Of a stretch of 64,000 nt of DNA, positions 1-8,286 are shown piece by piece. Numbering within the stretch: the stretch's first letter is position 1; each line of letters begins with the position of its first letter. This stretch comes from Flavobacterium saliperosum (GTDB taxonomy: Bacteria > Bacteroidota > Bacteroidia > Flavobacteriales > Flavobacteriaceae). The translations under genes and the position numbers were made by a program. The stretch covers positions 496,001 through 560,000 of the forward strand of contig NZ_FMTY01000001.1 in the NCBI RefSeq assembly GCF_900100625.1, given 5' to 3'. The notes below the pieces were generated by a model, which had not been told where the DNA came from, made no database searches, and was given only the letters and a program-made list of their open reading frames with translations.

Positions 1-107
1 ATCGTATGCAAATCGGCTTTTTGAAATTTAGCGATAATCTTCGGAACCGCCCAAATTCCAAATATCAGTACGATGAATGAAATCCCTATGTATGATTTGT
101 TTTTCAT
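1..107 (-). CDS. Probable SCO family (SCO1/SenC) protein, N-terminal 35 residues only
   Basis: Only the start of this gene lies in the window; it runs off the left edge. The ATG is at 107 and the 35 visible residues are a short basic N-terminus followed by one hydrophobic segment (about residues 6-25) and a polar stretch, so a membrane-anchored or exported protein. The copper-binding CxxxC region of SCO proteins would lie outside the window. The SCO call rests on resemblance of this N-terminus to flavobacterial SCO proteins and on position: it is the last gene seen in a minus-strand cluster of oxidase genes, seven bases after a thioredoxin-like gene. SCO proteins deliver copper to the CuA site of subunit II. 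Another anchored thioredoxin-like protein is the main alternative. Confidence 0.55.
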   Translation of the reverse strand, partial: MKNKSYIGISFIVLIFGIWAVPKIIAKFQKADLHT

Positions 108-114
108 TGCTCCT

Positions 115-765
115 TTATATTTTTCGTTTGTTGTTTCTTTTCAGTGCCAAACGGTATTCCGCCAAAATAATCTTAACATCGTCGGCCATTTCATTATGCA
201 AATCCGCGGCTGAAATTGTGTTATAGCCTTCACGATATTCGACTTCCCCTTTTTTATTTTTCCCTTTACGACCGCGAAGATTCATATCCTTATCGATGAT
301 ATAAACGTTTGGGGTAGCCAGATTTTCATTCAGTTGTCCCACCAAATTCAGTTTTGCATAGAACGCTTTGATTTCCTCTGGTTTTGCGAAAACAAAATGC
401 CAGTGGGACAAATCGGAAATTCTTCCCAATTCGGCCATCAGTTCTTTGGCATCGTTTTGCATTCCGTCCGGAGCCACCATCACCACCTGAAAATCTTTAA
501 ACTCCTTGTTCTTGTTGTAAATTTTCTGATCCAGATTAAAAGCGTTGCCTTTTTCCTTCAGAATTTCGGCCCCCGGGAATCCGAGAATCGTAATTTTTTC
601 TTTAAGCTGAACAGGCTTACCGTCAAGGGTTGTCCAATTGGTTAACTCCGGCACATTAGGTGTAAGGGTAGGTAATTTAGCGAAATTGTTCACTCCGGAA
701 GAGAAAAACAGATAGGCACAAATCGGGAGTGCGAACAAAACTGTGAGAACAATATATTTTTTCAT
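115..765 (-). CDS. Membrane-anchored Sco/thioredoxin-like protein without cysteine pair
   Basis: This 216-residue protein has one N-terminal hydrophobic segment and then a periplasmic domain that looks thioredoxin/Sco-like: a strand (ITILGFPG), a helix, a second strand (FQVVMVAPDG), a TPNVYIIDKD strand before the cis-proline-like region, and a C-terminal helix. The only cysteine is in the membrane segment, so neither a redox CxxC nor a Sco copper site is present. It sits between the oxidase subunits and the probable SCO gene, which suggests a role in oxidase assembly, but this is inference. I chose the start at 765 because the nine-residue extension to 792 is not hydrophobic and lies in front of a normal signal anchor. 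A hairpin terminator separates it from the subunit IV gene upstream. Confidence 0.7.
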   Translation of the reverse strand: MKKYIVLTVLFALPICAYLFFSSGVNNFAKLPTLTPNVPELTNWTTLDGKPVQLKEKITILGFPGAEILKEKGNAFNLDQKIYNKNKEFKDFQVVMVAPDGMQNDAKELMAELGRISDLSHWHFVFAKPEEIKAFYAKLNLVGQLNENLATPNVYIIDKDMNLRGRKGKNKKGEVEYREGYNTISAADLHNEMADDVKIILAEYRLALKRNNKRKI

Positions 766-803
766 TTGAGAAAGCGGTTTACTTGGGCACAAAAATAAAA
801 AAA

Positions 804-821
804 GGTACGCAATTGCGTACC
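804..821. terminator. Perfect palindrome between subunit IV and the Sco-like gene
   Basis: GGTACGC-AATT-GCGTACC is a perfect 18-base palindrome flanked by A-runs and T-runs on both sides, so it could stop transcription in either direction. On the minus strand it directly follows the stop of the subunit IV gene and probably ends or attenuates the cyoE-oxidase transcript before the Sco-like genes. Confidence 0.8.
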
Positions 822-842
822 TTTTTATAAGTTAATATGTTA

Positions 843-1193
843 TTAAAATATCCATTTGTAATGAGACGTTTTAAACACATCAAAAACATAATTACCTTCT
901 ACTAGTAAGATGAACACTAAATAGAGAATTAGAAACACTAATGGTCCAACTATTGACCATCTTAAATTACTTTTTTCACCTTCCAAGTGCATGAAAGCCC
1001 ACATGATGTAGTAAGCTTTTACAACTGTCAATATGATGAATATCCAGTTCAATAAGTTCATTGACAAAAGGTTTGTCATATATAATGAATGTGGCTTAAT
1101 GATTCCTAAGAAAACTTCAACGATAGTAACTACCGATAAAAGTGCAAAAACCAACCAGATTCTTTTTGTATTCGATTCGTGTGCGTGTCCCAT
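843..1193 (-). CDS. Cytochrome c oxidase subunit IV family protein
   Basis: A 116-residue inner-membrane protein with three predicted hydrophobic segments (about residues 12-33, 43-68 and 79-101). The stretch VKAYYIMWAFMHLEGE, with its conserved MHLE, is the signature of the prokaryotic COX4 family, a small subunit of heme-copper oxidases. The gene follows the longer subunit III gene by 20 bases in the same direction, as expected for the tail of a caa3-type oxidase operon. The role in the enzyme is structural or in assembly, without redox cofactors. Length is normal for the family. The end of the gene runs straight into a hairpin terminator. Confidence 0.9.
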   Translation of the reverse strand: MGHAHESNTKRIWLVFALLSVVTIVEVFLGIIKPHSLYMTNLLSMNLLNWIFIILTVVKAYYIMWAFMHLEGEKSNLRWSIVGPLVFLILYLVFILLVEGNYVFDVFKTSHYKWIF

Positions 1194-1213
1194 GATACTT
1201 CTTAATTATATAA

Positions 1214-2191
1214 TTACACTAAATAGAAGAATGTAAATACAAACACCCATACTAAATCTACAAAGTGCCAGTACAATCCAACTTTTTCAACCATTTCATA
1301 GCTTCTTCTTTTCTCATACGTTCCCAGAATAACATTGAAGAAAATCAAAATGTTAATCAATACCCCTGAGAATACGTGGAATCCGTGGAATCCTGTGATG
1401 AAGAAAAAGAAATTAGCGAATAATTTATGACCGTATTCATTGTGTTTAAGGTTAGCCCCTTCCACCACTAATTTCGCTTCTTTCAAACGCTCTAAAGATT
1501 CTTCTCTGGACAAAACAGTTTTCTTTTTATCCTTGTTCAAATACTCGGAACGGATTAATAAATCCGGGTTTGCTTTAAAGCCTTCCACTACTTCTTCTAC
1601 AGAATAGGTAGGAAGCGTTTCACCGCTTTCGAACCAAACACCTAAGTTTTTCTCTTTTTGAACTCTGTCTTTCGGTAAGTGTGCCGCAAAATCAGCTAAA
1701 GCCACACGCTCTCCTTCTTTGTTCACAAATTGAAGAATGGATCCGCCTGTAGTTTCGATTGCTCCGTGCGATCCTTTTATGAAGTTTTTCCACTCCCAAG
1801 CCTGTGAGCCCAAGAAAATGAAACCTCCCACAATAGTTAACAGCATGTAAACCGCCACTTTGTTTTTTTGCATCTTGTGTCCTGCATCGACAGCCAAAAC
1901 CATAGTCACAGAAGAGAAGATTAATATAAAGGTCATTAAGGCCACATAATACATTGGCGCCTCAACACCATGTAAGAACGGAAAGTGTGTAAACACTTCG
2001 TCGGCAATTGGCCAGGTTTCAATAAATTTAAATCTTGAAAAACCGTAAGCAGCAAGGAATCCGGAGAAGGTTAAAGCATCTGATACGATAAAAAACCACA
2101 TCATCATTTTGCCATAACTTGCTCCCATCGGCTCGTTTCCGCCGTCCCAAGTTTTTCCGTTAGTAGCTGTTGTAGTAACTGTCGCTCCCAT
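1214..2191 (-). CDS. Cytochrome c oxidase subunit III, long form with hydrophilic insertion
   Basis: A 325-residue membrane protein of the heme-copper oxidase subunit III family. Segments typical of subunit III are visible: a first helix pair near residues 25-45 and 75-100, a helix near 115-130, then GFHGFHVFSGV with the conserved histidines, and a final YWHFVDLVWVFVF segment. Between the third and fourth helices (about residues 137-245) lies a charged stretch of roughly 100 residues (VNKEGERVALADF, EKNLGVWFESGETLP, and others) that ordinary subunit III lacks. I start at 2191 (MGATVT) because the longer frame adds residues that run into the preceding gene. It follows a shorter subunit III paralogue by 44 bases. 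Confidence 0.88.
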   Translation of the reverse strand: MGATVTTTATNGKTWDGGNEPMGASYGKMMMWFFIVSDALTFSGFLAAYGFSRFKFIETWPIADEVFTHFPFLHGVEAPMYYVALMTFILIFSSVTMVLAVDAGHKMQKNKVAVYMLLTIVGGFIFLGSQAWEWKNFIKGSHGAIETTGGSILQFVNKEGERVALADFAAHLPKDRVQKEKNLGVWFESGETLPTYSVEEVVEGFKANPDLLIRSEYLNKDKKKTVLSREESLERLKEAKLVVEGANLKHNEYGHKLFANFFFFITGFHGFHVFSGVLINILIFFNVILGTYEKRRSYEMVEKVGLYWHFVDLVWVFVFTFFYLV

Positions 2192-2235
2192 TGTAAAGTT
2201 ATTAGTTAAAAAGTTCCCAAATTTACATTTTTTTT

Positions 2236-2817
2236 CTATTTGTAGAAATAGAAAAATAAAAACAAGTACAACCACAAGAAGTCAAGAAAGTGCCAAAACA
2301 TCGCACCAAGCTCTATACCAAGGGTTTGAGTGGAATTGTATTTTTGTTTAAAATGATTATAAATTATAATTAAAAGTGCAAAGATGCCACCTACAAGGTG
2401 TACAACATGCACAATAACGAAAGCATAGAGAAAGGCAATCGTTATAGTACTGGATGGTCCGGTTGGTACAAGACCGCTTTCGAACAATTCATTGAAACCC
2501 GAAAATTGAAACCAAAGGAATACTATTGCCAAACCTAATGTTATCAATAAAAAGACGGAAGTCTTACTTCTGTCGTCTTTTTTTATGGAAAGTTTAGCCA
2601 AATGAAACGTAACACTACTTACCAGCAAAACAACAGTACTGATAACAAATGCTCTTGGCACTGCCAAATCACTGATCCAATCCGGACGTGATTTACTGAT
2701 AACAAAAGCACTGGTTAATCCGGCAAAAATCATCACCACACTCATCATCCCAAACCAAAGCAACATCTTGTAAGATTTTGCTTTTCTCTCATTGTGTTCC
2801 TGAACTGACATTTCCAT
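2236..2817 (-). CDS. Cytochrome c oxidase subunit III, short form
   Basis: A 193-residue protein with about five transmembrane segments and the subunit III features VHVVHLVGG and FWHFLDFLWLYLF at the C-terminus. The length matches the compact bacterial subunit III. It lies six bases after the heme O synthase gene and 44 bases before the longer subunit III, so all are probably one transcript. Two adjacent subunit III-like genes are common in caa3-type clusters that accompany alternative complex III. The start could be the first ATG at 2817 or the second at 2811 (MSVQEH); the sequence does not decide it. Confidence 0.9.
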   Translation of the reverse strand: MEMSVQEHNERKAKSYKMLLWFGMMSVVMIFAGLTSAFVISKSRPDWISDLAVPRAFVISTVVLLVSSVTFHLAKLSIKKDDRSKTSVFLLITLGLAIVFLWFQFSGFNELFESGLVPTGPSSTITIAFLYAFVIVHVVHLVGGIFALLIIIYNHFKQKYNSTQTLGIELGAMFWHFLDFLWLYLFLFFYFYK

Positions 2818-2823
2818 AATCTT

Positions 2824-3738
2824 CTATCGTAAAAATTTATCTATAACATATACTAACTGTAATAACGAAATATAAGAAACGCTCACCAACATTAATTTTC
2901 GAGCGGCTTTCTCATCCATCTCCTTATATAATTTCACTGCAAAATAAAGCATCCATAACCCGAGCAGCAATACCACACCGGCAGCCACAAAACTCAATTG
3001 CAGTTCACCGGTAAAACCAGACACCGGAAGCAACGAAGCGATAATCAGCCAAATGGTATACAAAATGGTTTGCAATGCGGTTTTCTTATCCTGTTTTCCC
3101 GTAGGCAACATAAAGAAACCCGCTTTTTCATAATCTTTATACAAAAACCAACCAATCGCCCAAAAATGAGGGAATTGCCAGAAAAACTGAATCAAAAACA
3201 AGGTTCCCGCTTCGATTCCGAAGTTATTGGTTGCCGCTACCCATCCTAACATGAACGGTATGGCTCCCGGGAAAGCACCCACAAATACCGAAAGTGGCGT
3301 AATGGTTTTTAAAGGCGTATAAACACTCGTATAAAGAAAAATGGAAATCGCACCGAACATCGCCGTTTTGGGATTGATACTGTACAAAATTGCCAATCCG
3401 ACAAGGGTTAATACAGTTCCCATAACAAAAGCATTCTGTTTGGACAATCTTCCGGAAGGAAGTGGACGGTTTTTGGTTCGATCCATCAGCGCATCCAAAT
3501 CTTTTTCAATGATTTGATTAAACACATTCGAAGCACCTACCATGCAATACCCTCCAATTGCCAACAAAACAAACGTCAACCAGGAAAAAGGAAATTCTTC
3601 TGAAACACCAAGCAAATACCCTACAATAGAAGAAAAAACAACACTAATCGCCAATCCCGCCTTTGTGATTTCTTTAAAATCGATAAGGAGAGAAGCTATT
3701 GTTACTGGTTTTTCTGAAGTATCCAAAGTGGTTTTCAT
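2824..3738 (-). CDS. cyoE: Protoheme IX farnesyltransferase (heme O synthase)
   Basis: A 304-residue polytopic membrane enzyme of the UbiA prenyltransferase superfamily that transfers farnesyl from farnesyl diphosphate to heme B, giving heme O for the oxidase. The first aspartate-rich motif is at residues 74-91, N-x3-EKDLDALMDRTKNR, followed by the diagnostic RPLPSGRLS; a second polar motif, YKDYEKAG, appears in the cytosolic loop near residue 205. About eight or nine membrane helices are visible. It is the first gene of the minus-strand oxidase cluster, with a good promoter just upstream. No heme A synthase is present in this window, so heme A formation must be encoded elsewhere. Confidence 0.95.
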   Translation of the reverse strand: MKTTLDTSEKPVTIASLLIDFKEITKAGLAISVVFSSIVGYLLGVSEEFPFSWLTFVLLAIGGYCMVGASNVFNQIIEKDLDALMDRTKNRPLPSGRLSKQNAFVMGTVLTLVGLAILYSINPKTAMFGAISIFLYTSVYTPLKTITPLSVFVGAFPGAIPFMLGWVAATNNFGIEAGTLFLIQFFWQFPHFWAIGWFLYKDYEKAGFFMLPTGKQDKKTALQTILYTIWLIIASLLPVSGFTGELQLSFVAAGVVLLLGLWMLYFAVKLYKEMDEKAARKLMLVSVSYISLLQLVYVIDKFLR

Positions 3739-3758
3739 TTAATTCGCTAAACGGTGCG

Positions 3759-3789
3759 CAAATATACTTCAAAATTTATATTTTCTCAA
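3759..3789 (-). promoter_or_regulatory. Bacteroidetes-type promoter of the cyoE-oxidase cluster
   Basis: On the minus strand TATATTTG (plus 3759-3766) matches the -7 consensus TAnnTTTG, with TTG 20 bases upstream. It lies 20 bases before the cyoE start. Confidence 0.7.
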
Positions 3790-3835
3790 TAACAACCTCT
3801 TAAATTCAAGCCACTGAATACGATTTAACAAAAAA

Positions 3836-3853
3836 GGCAAACTTTCGTTTGCC
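3836..3853 (-). terminator. Terminator of the SRPBCC gene
   Basis: GGCAAAC-GAAA-GTTTGCC on the minus strand, a 7-bp stem followed by a T-rich run (TTTTTTGTT), lies just after the stop of the SRPBCC gene. Confidence 0.8.
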
Positions 3854-3861
3854 TTTTGCCA

Positions 3862-4401
3862 TTAGTGTTCCAAAAATGTTTTCAAATCATGTAATCCGGT
3901 TTGCAATACGCCGCCCAATTCTTTCTCCATATCCATCATTACCAGCATGAGATTCATCGGATAGTTCATACTCCCTTTAAAACCCCACTTGAGTTTGGTT
4001 TGTTTAGGCGAAATGGCTTCTGTTGTAAAATACGCATCGTCTTCGGCTTCAAAAGGCTCCTTAAAGCGCAATTTGAAATCTATCCGTTCATTTTCAACAA
4101 TATTAACTATCTCCTGCTCCCCTTTTCCCACTTCGTCATTCTCACTATCCCAAGAGGAAACAAAACCCACTTCACCATCATTTCCTTTGTAGTCTTTTTT
4201 CATGTTCGGATCTTTCTTGTTCCAAACACTGAAATTGTCTTGGTTCTTCACCATTTTAACATACTTGAAGACATCGGCTTCCGGTCTGTTAATCACAACT
4301 TCTCTTTCAACCGCATACTCTTTTTCAACAAACAAGCCTGCGATCAGTAGTATTGCAATTACCGCAACAACAAACAATAGTAGTTTTTTTAAAATTCCCA
4401 T
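3862..4401 (-). CDS. SRPBCC family protein (polyketide cyclase/START-like fold)
   Basis: A 179-residue protein with an N-terminal hydrophobic segment (about residues 5-24) followed by a soluble domain that begins YAVEREVVINRPEADVFKYV, the usual first strand and helix of the SRPBCC/polyketide-cyclase fold. The later segments ERIDFKLRF and QTKLKWGFKGSMNYPMN also fit the helix-grip fold. Such proteins bind hydrophobic ligands, and nothing here shows which. It is a single gene with its own terminator, so context gives no function. The anchor suggests that the domain faces the periplasm or sits on the inner membrane. Confidence 0.82.
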   Translation of the reverse strand: MGILKKLLLFVVAVIAILLIAGLFVEKEYAVEREVVINRPEADVFKYVKMVKNQDNFSVWNKKDPNMKKDYKGNDGEVGFVSSWDSENDEVGKGEQEIVNIVENERIDFKLRFKEPFEAEDDAYFTTEAISPKQTKLKWGFKGSMNYPMNLMLVMMDMEKELGGVLQTGLHDLKTFLEH

Positions 4402-4457
4402 ACACTTAAAATTTTTTAGTTGATTTTTAAATGTACGAAATATTTTCCTAAATAATG

Positions 4458-6599
4458 CTAAAAATCATAATACCAGTTAAATAGATCCGAACGAAGTCCT
4501 ATCGAAAACCAAGTTGTGCTTGATTTATTAACGTTTAAAGTTTCGGACACTACTTCTTTAGTTGGGTCAAAATTTCTGTAAATCAAATTCCCGAATACCT
4601 TTAGGTTCATCGTCGGATTTACCACATATCCTGCTTGTAAATCGGCAATCATGATGTTTGTTTTATTTCCTTGTCCAACTTTCACACCGGTATCCGAATA
4701 ACGTTCCACATCGTATTCACGATAGATATCCCCTCCGTAATTAGAATTAGCGATTGGATTGGCAATTGGATCTGCTGATTTTTCAAAATCAAAGCCTTTA
4801 ATTCCGTATACCAGTTTCGCATCGGCAAACCATCTTCCTTTATAATATCGCCCAATGGCAACAAATTCCTTAAAATTGGCTCCCCATAAGTGCCCCATAC
4901 TCTGATTGTTGTGTGCGTAATTGGTAATCGATCTGCTGTGGGAATACACATAAGGGCGTACGTGGTTGTATTCGGCCTGGAGCAACAGGTTTTTGATTTT
5001 AAAAGCATCATAATATTTAGCCCCTACCTGATAACCGAATTTGTTTTTCCAACTCTGCTGACCTCCTTTCATGTCCCCCAACGAAAATTCGTCCAATAAA
5101 AACTGTCCGTAAAGATTGACCTTACTGTTCCATTTGTATTTTGAACTAAAACCCAACGTGGCATTACCGCTTCGGGAAGAGGAGGCAAACTCGACGGTAC
5201 GGTAAAATATAATAGGGTTCACAAAGTTCAGATCAAACCCTCTGTCGTTGCTGTTGGTCCAGATAACCGATTCAAACAAACCAATATTCAGTCTTTTCGA
5301 AGCATTCCAACTTAAATAATGATTTGCCATGTACTTGGTTGCATACGTACCGTCTACTGTAACCACATCACGTACATCTTTCAGCCACATATAGGTATTG
5401 GTGTATTTTATTTTCCAGAACGTGGTATTGATTTTAAAATACGGATACGGACTGGCAGCATCACTTGTTAATAATGAACGATACCCATCACCAATAAAAT
5501 TCCTGCCATAACCCAACTGAAGGTTAATCATTTTATTGGGTACATACGTCAGATTGGCTTCGGCTGAAGGAAAATCATAGGCATCGGTTTTGAATTCTTT
5601 GGCAATCCCGATTCCCGGTATAATGGCTGGATTTCCTCCAGATGGCGCCATCGATTCCGCATACGCATTGTAATAGTCCGCAAAACGCCCCTGACTCTCG
5701 AAAATCGAAGTGGAGAAATTCAATTGTTCTCCCAAACCACCCTGAATCTGGATACCACGAGTATTCACAAACGTATTGTCGACTACTTCACTACTAAAAT
5801 CTTTTCCCAAACGGAAATCAAAAATCGGATTCATCGTAAACCAATACTGTTCCCCTTGAATGGCCACGGTGTTTTCATTCCAGATTTTACGTCCGAACCA
5901 AGAGCTTTTTTGCAACATGTTCTTTTTATACTCCCCGGCCACATCGTAATAACGGGCAACCTCAACATAGGAATATGGTTTTGAAGCCGTGTGGTTGTTG
6001 GTTCCAACCTGGTTCATCGAGGCATCAAACTGACCGTAGTTATTGTGTGTAAAAGGAACATTAAGATAACTTTTGAATTGCGGATTATCGAATTTTTTAT
6101 AGACAATTGTCTCATATTCCTTTGACTCGGATTTGGGATCAATCGTATTGTTTTTCGTCGCATTTTCCACAACCGCTGCAGCCCCGAAAGGACTTGGCTT
6201 TACCAACGGAATGGCGATTTTGACTGAATACTTTGAATAAGTGGGTTTTCCGGCATATTTTGAAGGTTCTACCTTGGGCAATTGCGAAAACACGCGCTTG
6301 GTTTCGTCTATCAACTCGGGGTAAGCCGCATCGGTGTACAATATTTTAAACGCTCCTGTGGTATCCACCTCAAAAAGCGCAATCACATTTCCTTTGTATT
6401 TTTTTTCAGTCACAACCTCAGGCACTTTGAAATTATCGTAAATAAAACCCTGAAGCTGATTGTAAAAACAGGGTTCCTGCTGACTGACATCAGCGGTTCT
6501 ACACTCCGGAAAAACCGGAAACTGTTCTTTGATATTGGTTTGTGCCAACGCAAGCTGACTAAATCCTAAGAAAAAAAATAACGGTACTAAGTATTTCAT
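4458..6599 (-). CDS. remB: Gliding motility protein RemB-like outer-membrane protein
   Basis: A 713-residue exported protein with a clear signal peptide (cleavage near ALAQ, residue 20). Residues about 25-135 resemble the C-terminal domain of TonB: KGNVIALFEVDTTGAFK and a final strand KYSVKIAIPL. The remainder (about 170-713) is rich in aromatic, alternating beta-strands such as MNLKVFGNLIYRNFDP and ends in an aromatic-rich strand (NWYYDF), as expected for an outer-membrane beta-barrel of the Wzi/porin kind. This domain order matches the protein called RemB in Flavobacterium johnsoniae, where it was found by resistance and motility screens. It stands alone between an SRPBCC gene and deoC. The RemB call is recognition of the family from memory, not a search. 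Confidence 0.72.
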   Translation of the reverse strand: MKYLVPLFFFLGFSQLALAQTNIKEQFPVFPECRTADVSQQEPCFYNQLQGFIYDNFKVPEVVTEKKYKGNVIALFEVDTTGAFKILYTDAAYPELIDETKRVFSQLPKVEPSKYAGKPTYSKYSVKIAIPLVKPSPFGAAAVVENATKNNTIDPKSESKEYETIVYKKFDNPQFKSYLNVPFTHNNYGQFDASMNQVGTNNHTASKPYSYVEVARYYDVAGEYKKNMLQKSSWFGRKIWNENTVAIQGEQYWFTMNPIFDFRLGKDFSSEVVDNTFVNTRGIQIQGGLGEQLNFSTSIFESQGRFADYYNAYAESMAPSGGNPAIIPGIGIAKEFKTDAYDFPSAEANLTYVPNKMINLQLGYGRNFIGDGYRSLLTSDAASPYPYFKINTTFWKIKYTNTYMWLKDVRDVVTVDGTYATKYMANHYLSWNASKRLNIGLFESVIWTNSNDRGFDLNFVNPIIFYRTVEFASSSRSGNATLGFSSKYKWNSKVNLYGQFLLDEFSLGDMKGGQQSWKNKFGYQVGAKYYDAFKIKNLLLQAEYNHVRPYVYSHSRSITNYAHNNQSMGHLWGANFKEFVAIGRYYKGRWFADAKLVYGIKGFDFEKSADPIANPIANSNYGGDIYREYDVERYSDTGVKVGQGNKTNIMIADLQAGYVVNPTMNLKVFGNLIYRNFDPTKEVVSETLNVNKSSTTWFSIGLRSDLFNWYYDF

Positions 6600-6674
6600 T
6601 TGTATCTTTTTATTGCTTTATTAATGATTGAAAAAAACATACACAATTCATATTCGCATGTCCGTTCGCTTCAT

Positions 6675-7418
6675 TTAGTATTCATTTTTGGAAACTCCCC
6701 CATTGGCAATTGCCTTAGCTGATGAAGTTCCAATTCGTTTAACGCCTAAAGCAATCATTTCAAGGGCTTCATCATACGTTCGCACACCACCGGCAGCTTT
6801 TACCGGAAGTGGAAAAGAGTTTTCAATCATTAATTTTATTGCCGGTACGGTTGCCCCGTTAGGTAATCCGTCCTGCGTTTTATAAAAACCGGTAGACGAT
6901 TTCACAAAAACATTCGCGTATTGGTCTTCTTTAAAGTTGGCCATTACCACATTTTTTATCAAAGCGGATAACTGAACAATCTGATGGTCGTTCAATGCGG
7001 CGACTTCAATAATCCACTTTACGATTTTGCCGTGTAGAAGTCCCAAACGTGTTCCCTCGAAAACCTGTTTTTTTACCAATTCGGTTTCCCCTCTTTTGAA
7101 CGCTTCATAATCCACCACATAATCCAAATCATCGGCACCATCCTCGATGGCTTGTGCCGCTTCTTTCAATTTATCTTCAAGCAAACCGTTACCGTCGGGA
7201 AAATCTATAACGGTTCCTATGGTCACTTTGGAATTGGCCGCTGTAATCATTTCTTTTGCCATCGCCACCATATCGGGACGAATCATGATGAGTTTGAACT
7301 TTTCATCAATGGCTTCCTGAACAAAACCTTTCACAACAGCAGTATTTTCAGCTTTGGTTAAACCGGCCTGCGCTGCTGTTTTCAAATAGGTTGAATCTAA
7401 ATAGTGTCGTATATCCAT
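6675..7418 (-). CDS. deoC: Deoxyribose-phosphate aldolase
   Basis: A 247-residue class I aldolase that splits 2-deoxyribose 5-phosphate into acetaldehyde and glyceraldehyde 3-phosphate in deoxynucleoside catabolism. The Schiff-base lysine is K163 in FVKSSTGF, and the second catalytic lysine is K197 in PVKAAGGVRT; both motifs are intact. VIDFPDGNG near residue 71 is also typical. I start at ATG 7418 (MDIRHYLDSTYL), because the extra 30 residues of the longer frame cross the terminator of the upstream gene. It is not next to other nucleoside genes, so it is probably transcribed alone. Confidence 0.95.
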   Translation of the reverse strand: MDIRHYLDSTYLKTAAQAGLTKAENTAVVKGFVQEAIDEKFKLIMIRPDMVAMAKEMITAANSKVTIGTVIDFPDGNGLLEDKLKEAAQAIEDGADDLDYVVDYEAFKRGETELVKKQVFEGTRLGLLHGKIVKWIIEVAALNDHQIVQLSALIKNVVMANFKEDQYANVFVKSSTGFYKTQDGLPNGATVPAIKLMIENSFPLPVKAAGGVRTYDEALEMIALGVKRIGTSSAKAIANGGVSKNEY

Positions 7419-7436
7419 GGCATAAAAATAAAAAAA

Positions 7437-7452
7437 TCCCACCGAAGTGGGA
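7437..7452 (-). terminator. UUCG-loop terminator after the VanZ-like gene
   Basis: On the minus strand TCCCAC-TTCG-GTGGGA is followed by seven T. The C(UUCG)G tetraloop is exceptionally stable. It ends the gcvH-vanZ transcript just before deoC. Confidence 0.88.
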
Positions 7453-7455
7453 GAT

Positions 7456-7854
7456 TTATTTGATAGTATTTTTAATTGTGTTTCTCTTTCTGATTTTTTC
7501 GGCAACAAACAACACTATAATTGCTATAACACTACCGGTTACGTTGGCCAAGATATCAAACAAATCGGCTTTTCTGGAAGCGGTAAACTGTTCCTGACAA
7601 ACCTCAATGACGGCTCCGTAAACCAATGCGGACAGCACAACAAGAATCGCTTTCCGGGCAAAACTCCACTCTGGCATTTCTTTAGTTAAAAACAAAAACC
7701 ACAAGATGGAAAAAACAAAATAGAAAAACGAATGCACCGACTTGTCCTGACCGATAATGGATACTTTGGGTACATCACCAATACTTACCAAACAGGCGAT
7801 GGTGATACCGAGCGTCCAGAGAATCGCTAAAAGAAAATTCTTCTTATGCTCCAA
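7456..7854 (-). CDS. VanZ family membrane protein
   Basis: A 132-residue protein with four hydrophobic segments (about residues 8-25, 38-57, 69-88 and 103-121). The pattern [16 protein letters not shown] followed by [31 protein letters not shown] is typical of the VanZ-like family, with its conserved E, Q and DxxDxxxN residues. VanZ itself confers low teicoplanin resistance in enterococci, but most family members in Bacteroidetes have no known role, and I do not infer resistance. Its start overlaps the 3' end of gcvH by 11 bases, so the two genes are translationally close, an arrangement I recall from other flavobacteria. Confidence 0.85.
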   Translation of the reverse strand: MEHKKNFLLAILWTLGITIACLVSIGDVPKVSIIGQDKSVHSFFYFVFSILWFLFLTKEMPEWSFARKAILVVLSALVYGAVIEVCQEQFTASRKADLFDILANVTGSVIAIIVLFVAEKIRKRNTIKNTIK

Positions 7855-8224
7855 TCAATTCTTTATAAGCCGCATCAGATAACAATCCTTCGATTTCCGA
7901 AACGTCAGAAATTTTCACTTTCACCATCCAACCAGCTCCGTACGGATCGGAATTCACAGCTTCCGGAGTAGTTTCCAGTTCCTCGTTAAACTCAACAATC
8001 TCACCAGAAAGCGGTAAAAACAAATCGGAAACGGTTTTCACGGCTTCCACTGTTCCGAAAACTTCATCTTTTGCCAAAGTCTGGTCTAATGTTTCCACTT
8101 CAACATAAACAATATCTCCAAGTTCTTTTTGAGCAAAATCTGTAATTCCTACAGTTGCAATATCGCCATCAAGGCTTACCCATTCATGGTCTTTTGTGTA
8201 CTTTAAATTAGCTGGTATGTTCAT
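7844..8224 (-). CDS. gcvH: Glycine cleavage system H protein
   Basis: A 126-residue lipoyl carrier that shuttles the aminomethyl group between the P, T and L proteins of glycine cleavage. The lipoyl-lysine motif is intact: [16 protein letters not shown] with K63. The N-terminal [12 protein letters not shown] and the ending [12 protein letters not shown] are also characteristic. Length is normal. The gene lies behind a good -7 element and is followed by an overlapping vanZ-like gene. The genes for P, T and L proteins are not in this window. Confidence 0.97.
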   Translation of the reverse strand: MNIPANLKYTKDHEWVSLDGDIATVGITDFAQKELGDIVYVEVETLDQTLAKDEVFGTVEAVKTVSDLFLPLSGEIVEFNEELETTPEAVNSDPYGAGWMVKVKISDVSEIEGLLSDAAYKELIGA

Positions 8225-8244
8225 TGTGTTTATTTTTTATTCGA

Positions 8245-8252
8245 CAAATGTA
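8245..8252 (-). promoter_or_regulatory. Promoter -7 element of gcvH
   Basis: TACATTTG on the minus strand is a full match to TAnnTTTG, 20 bases before the gcvH start. A clear -33 TTTG is not visible at the expected distance. Confidence 0.55.
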
Positions 8253-8286
8253 TATTTATTCGGGGTAACTATAAAATGTTTTTTCC

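Noticed and set aside
7456..7854. VanZ-like gene as a glycopeptide resistance determinant
   Set aside because: No other van genes are near, and the gene is coupled to gcvH; Gram-negative VanZ-like proteins have no shown role in resistance.
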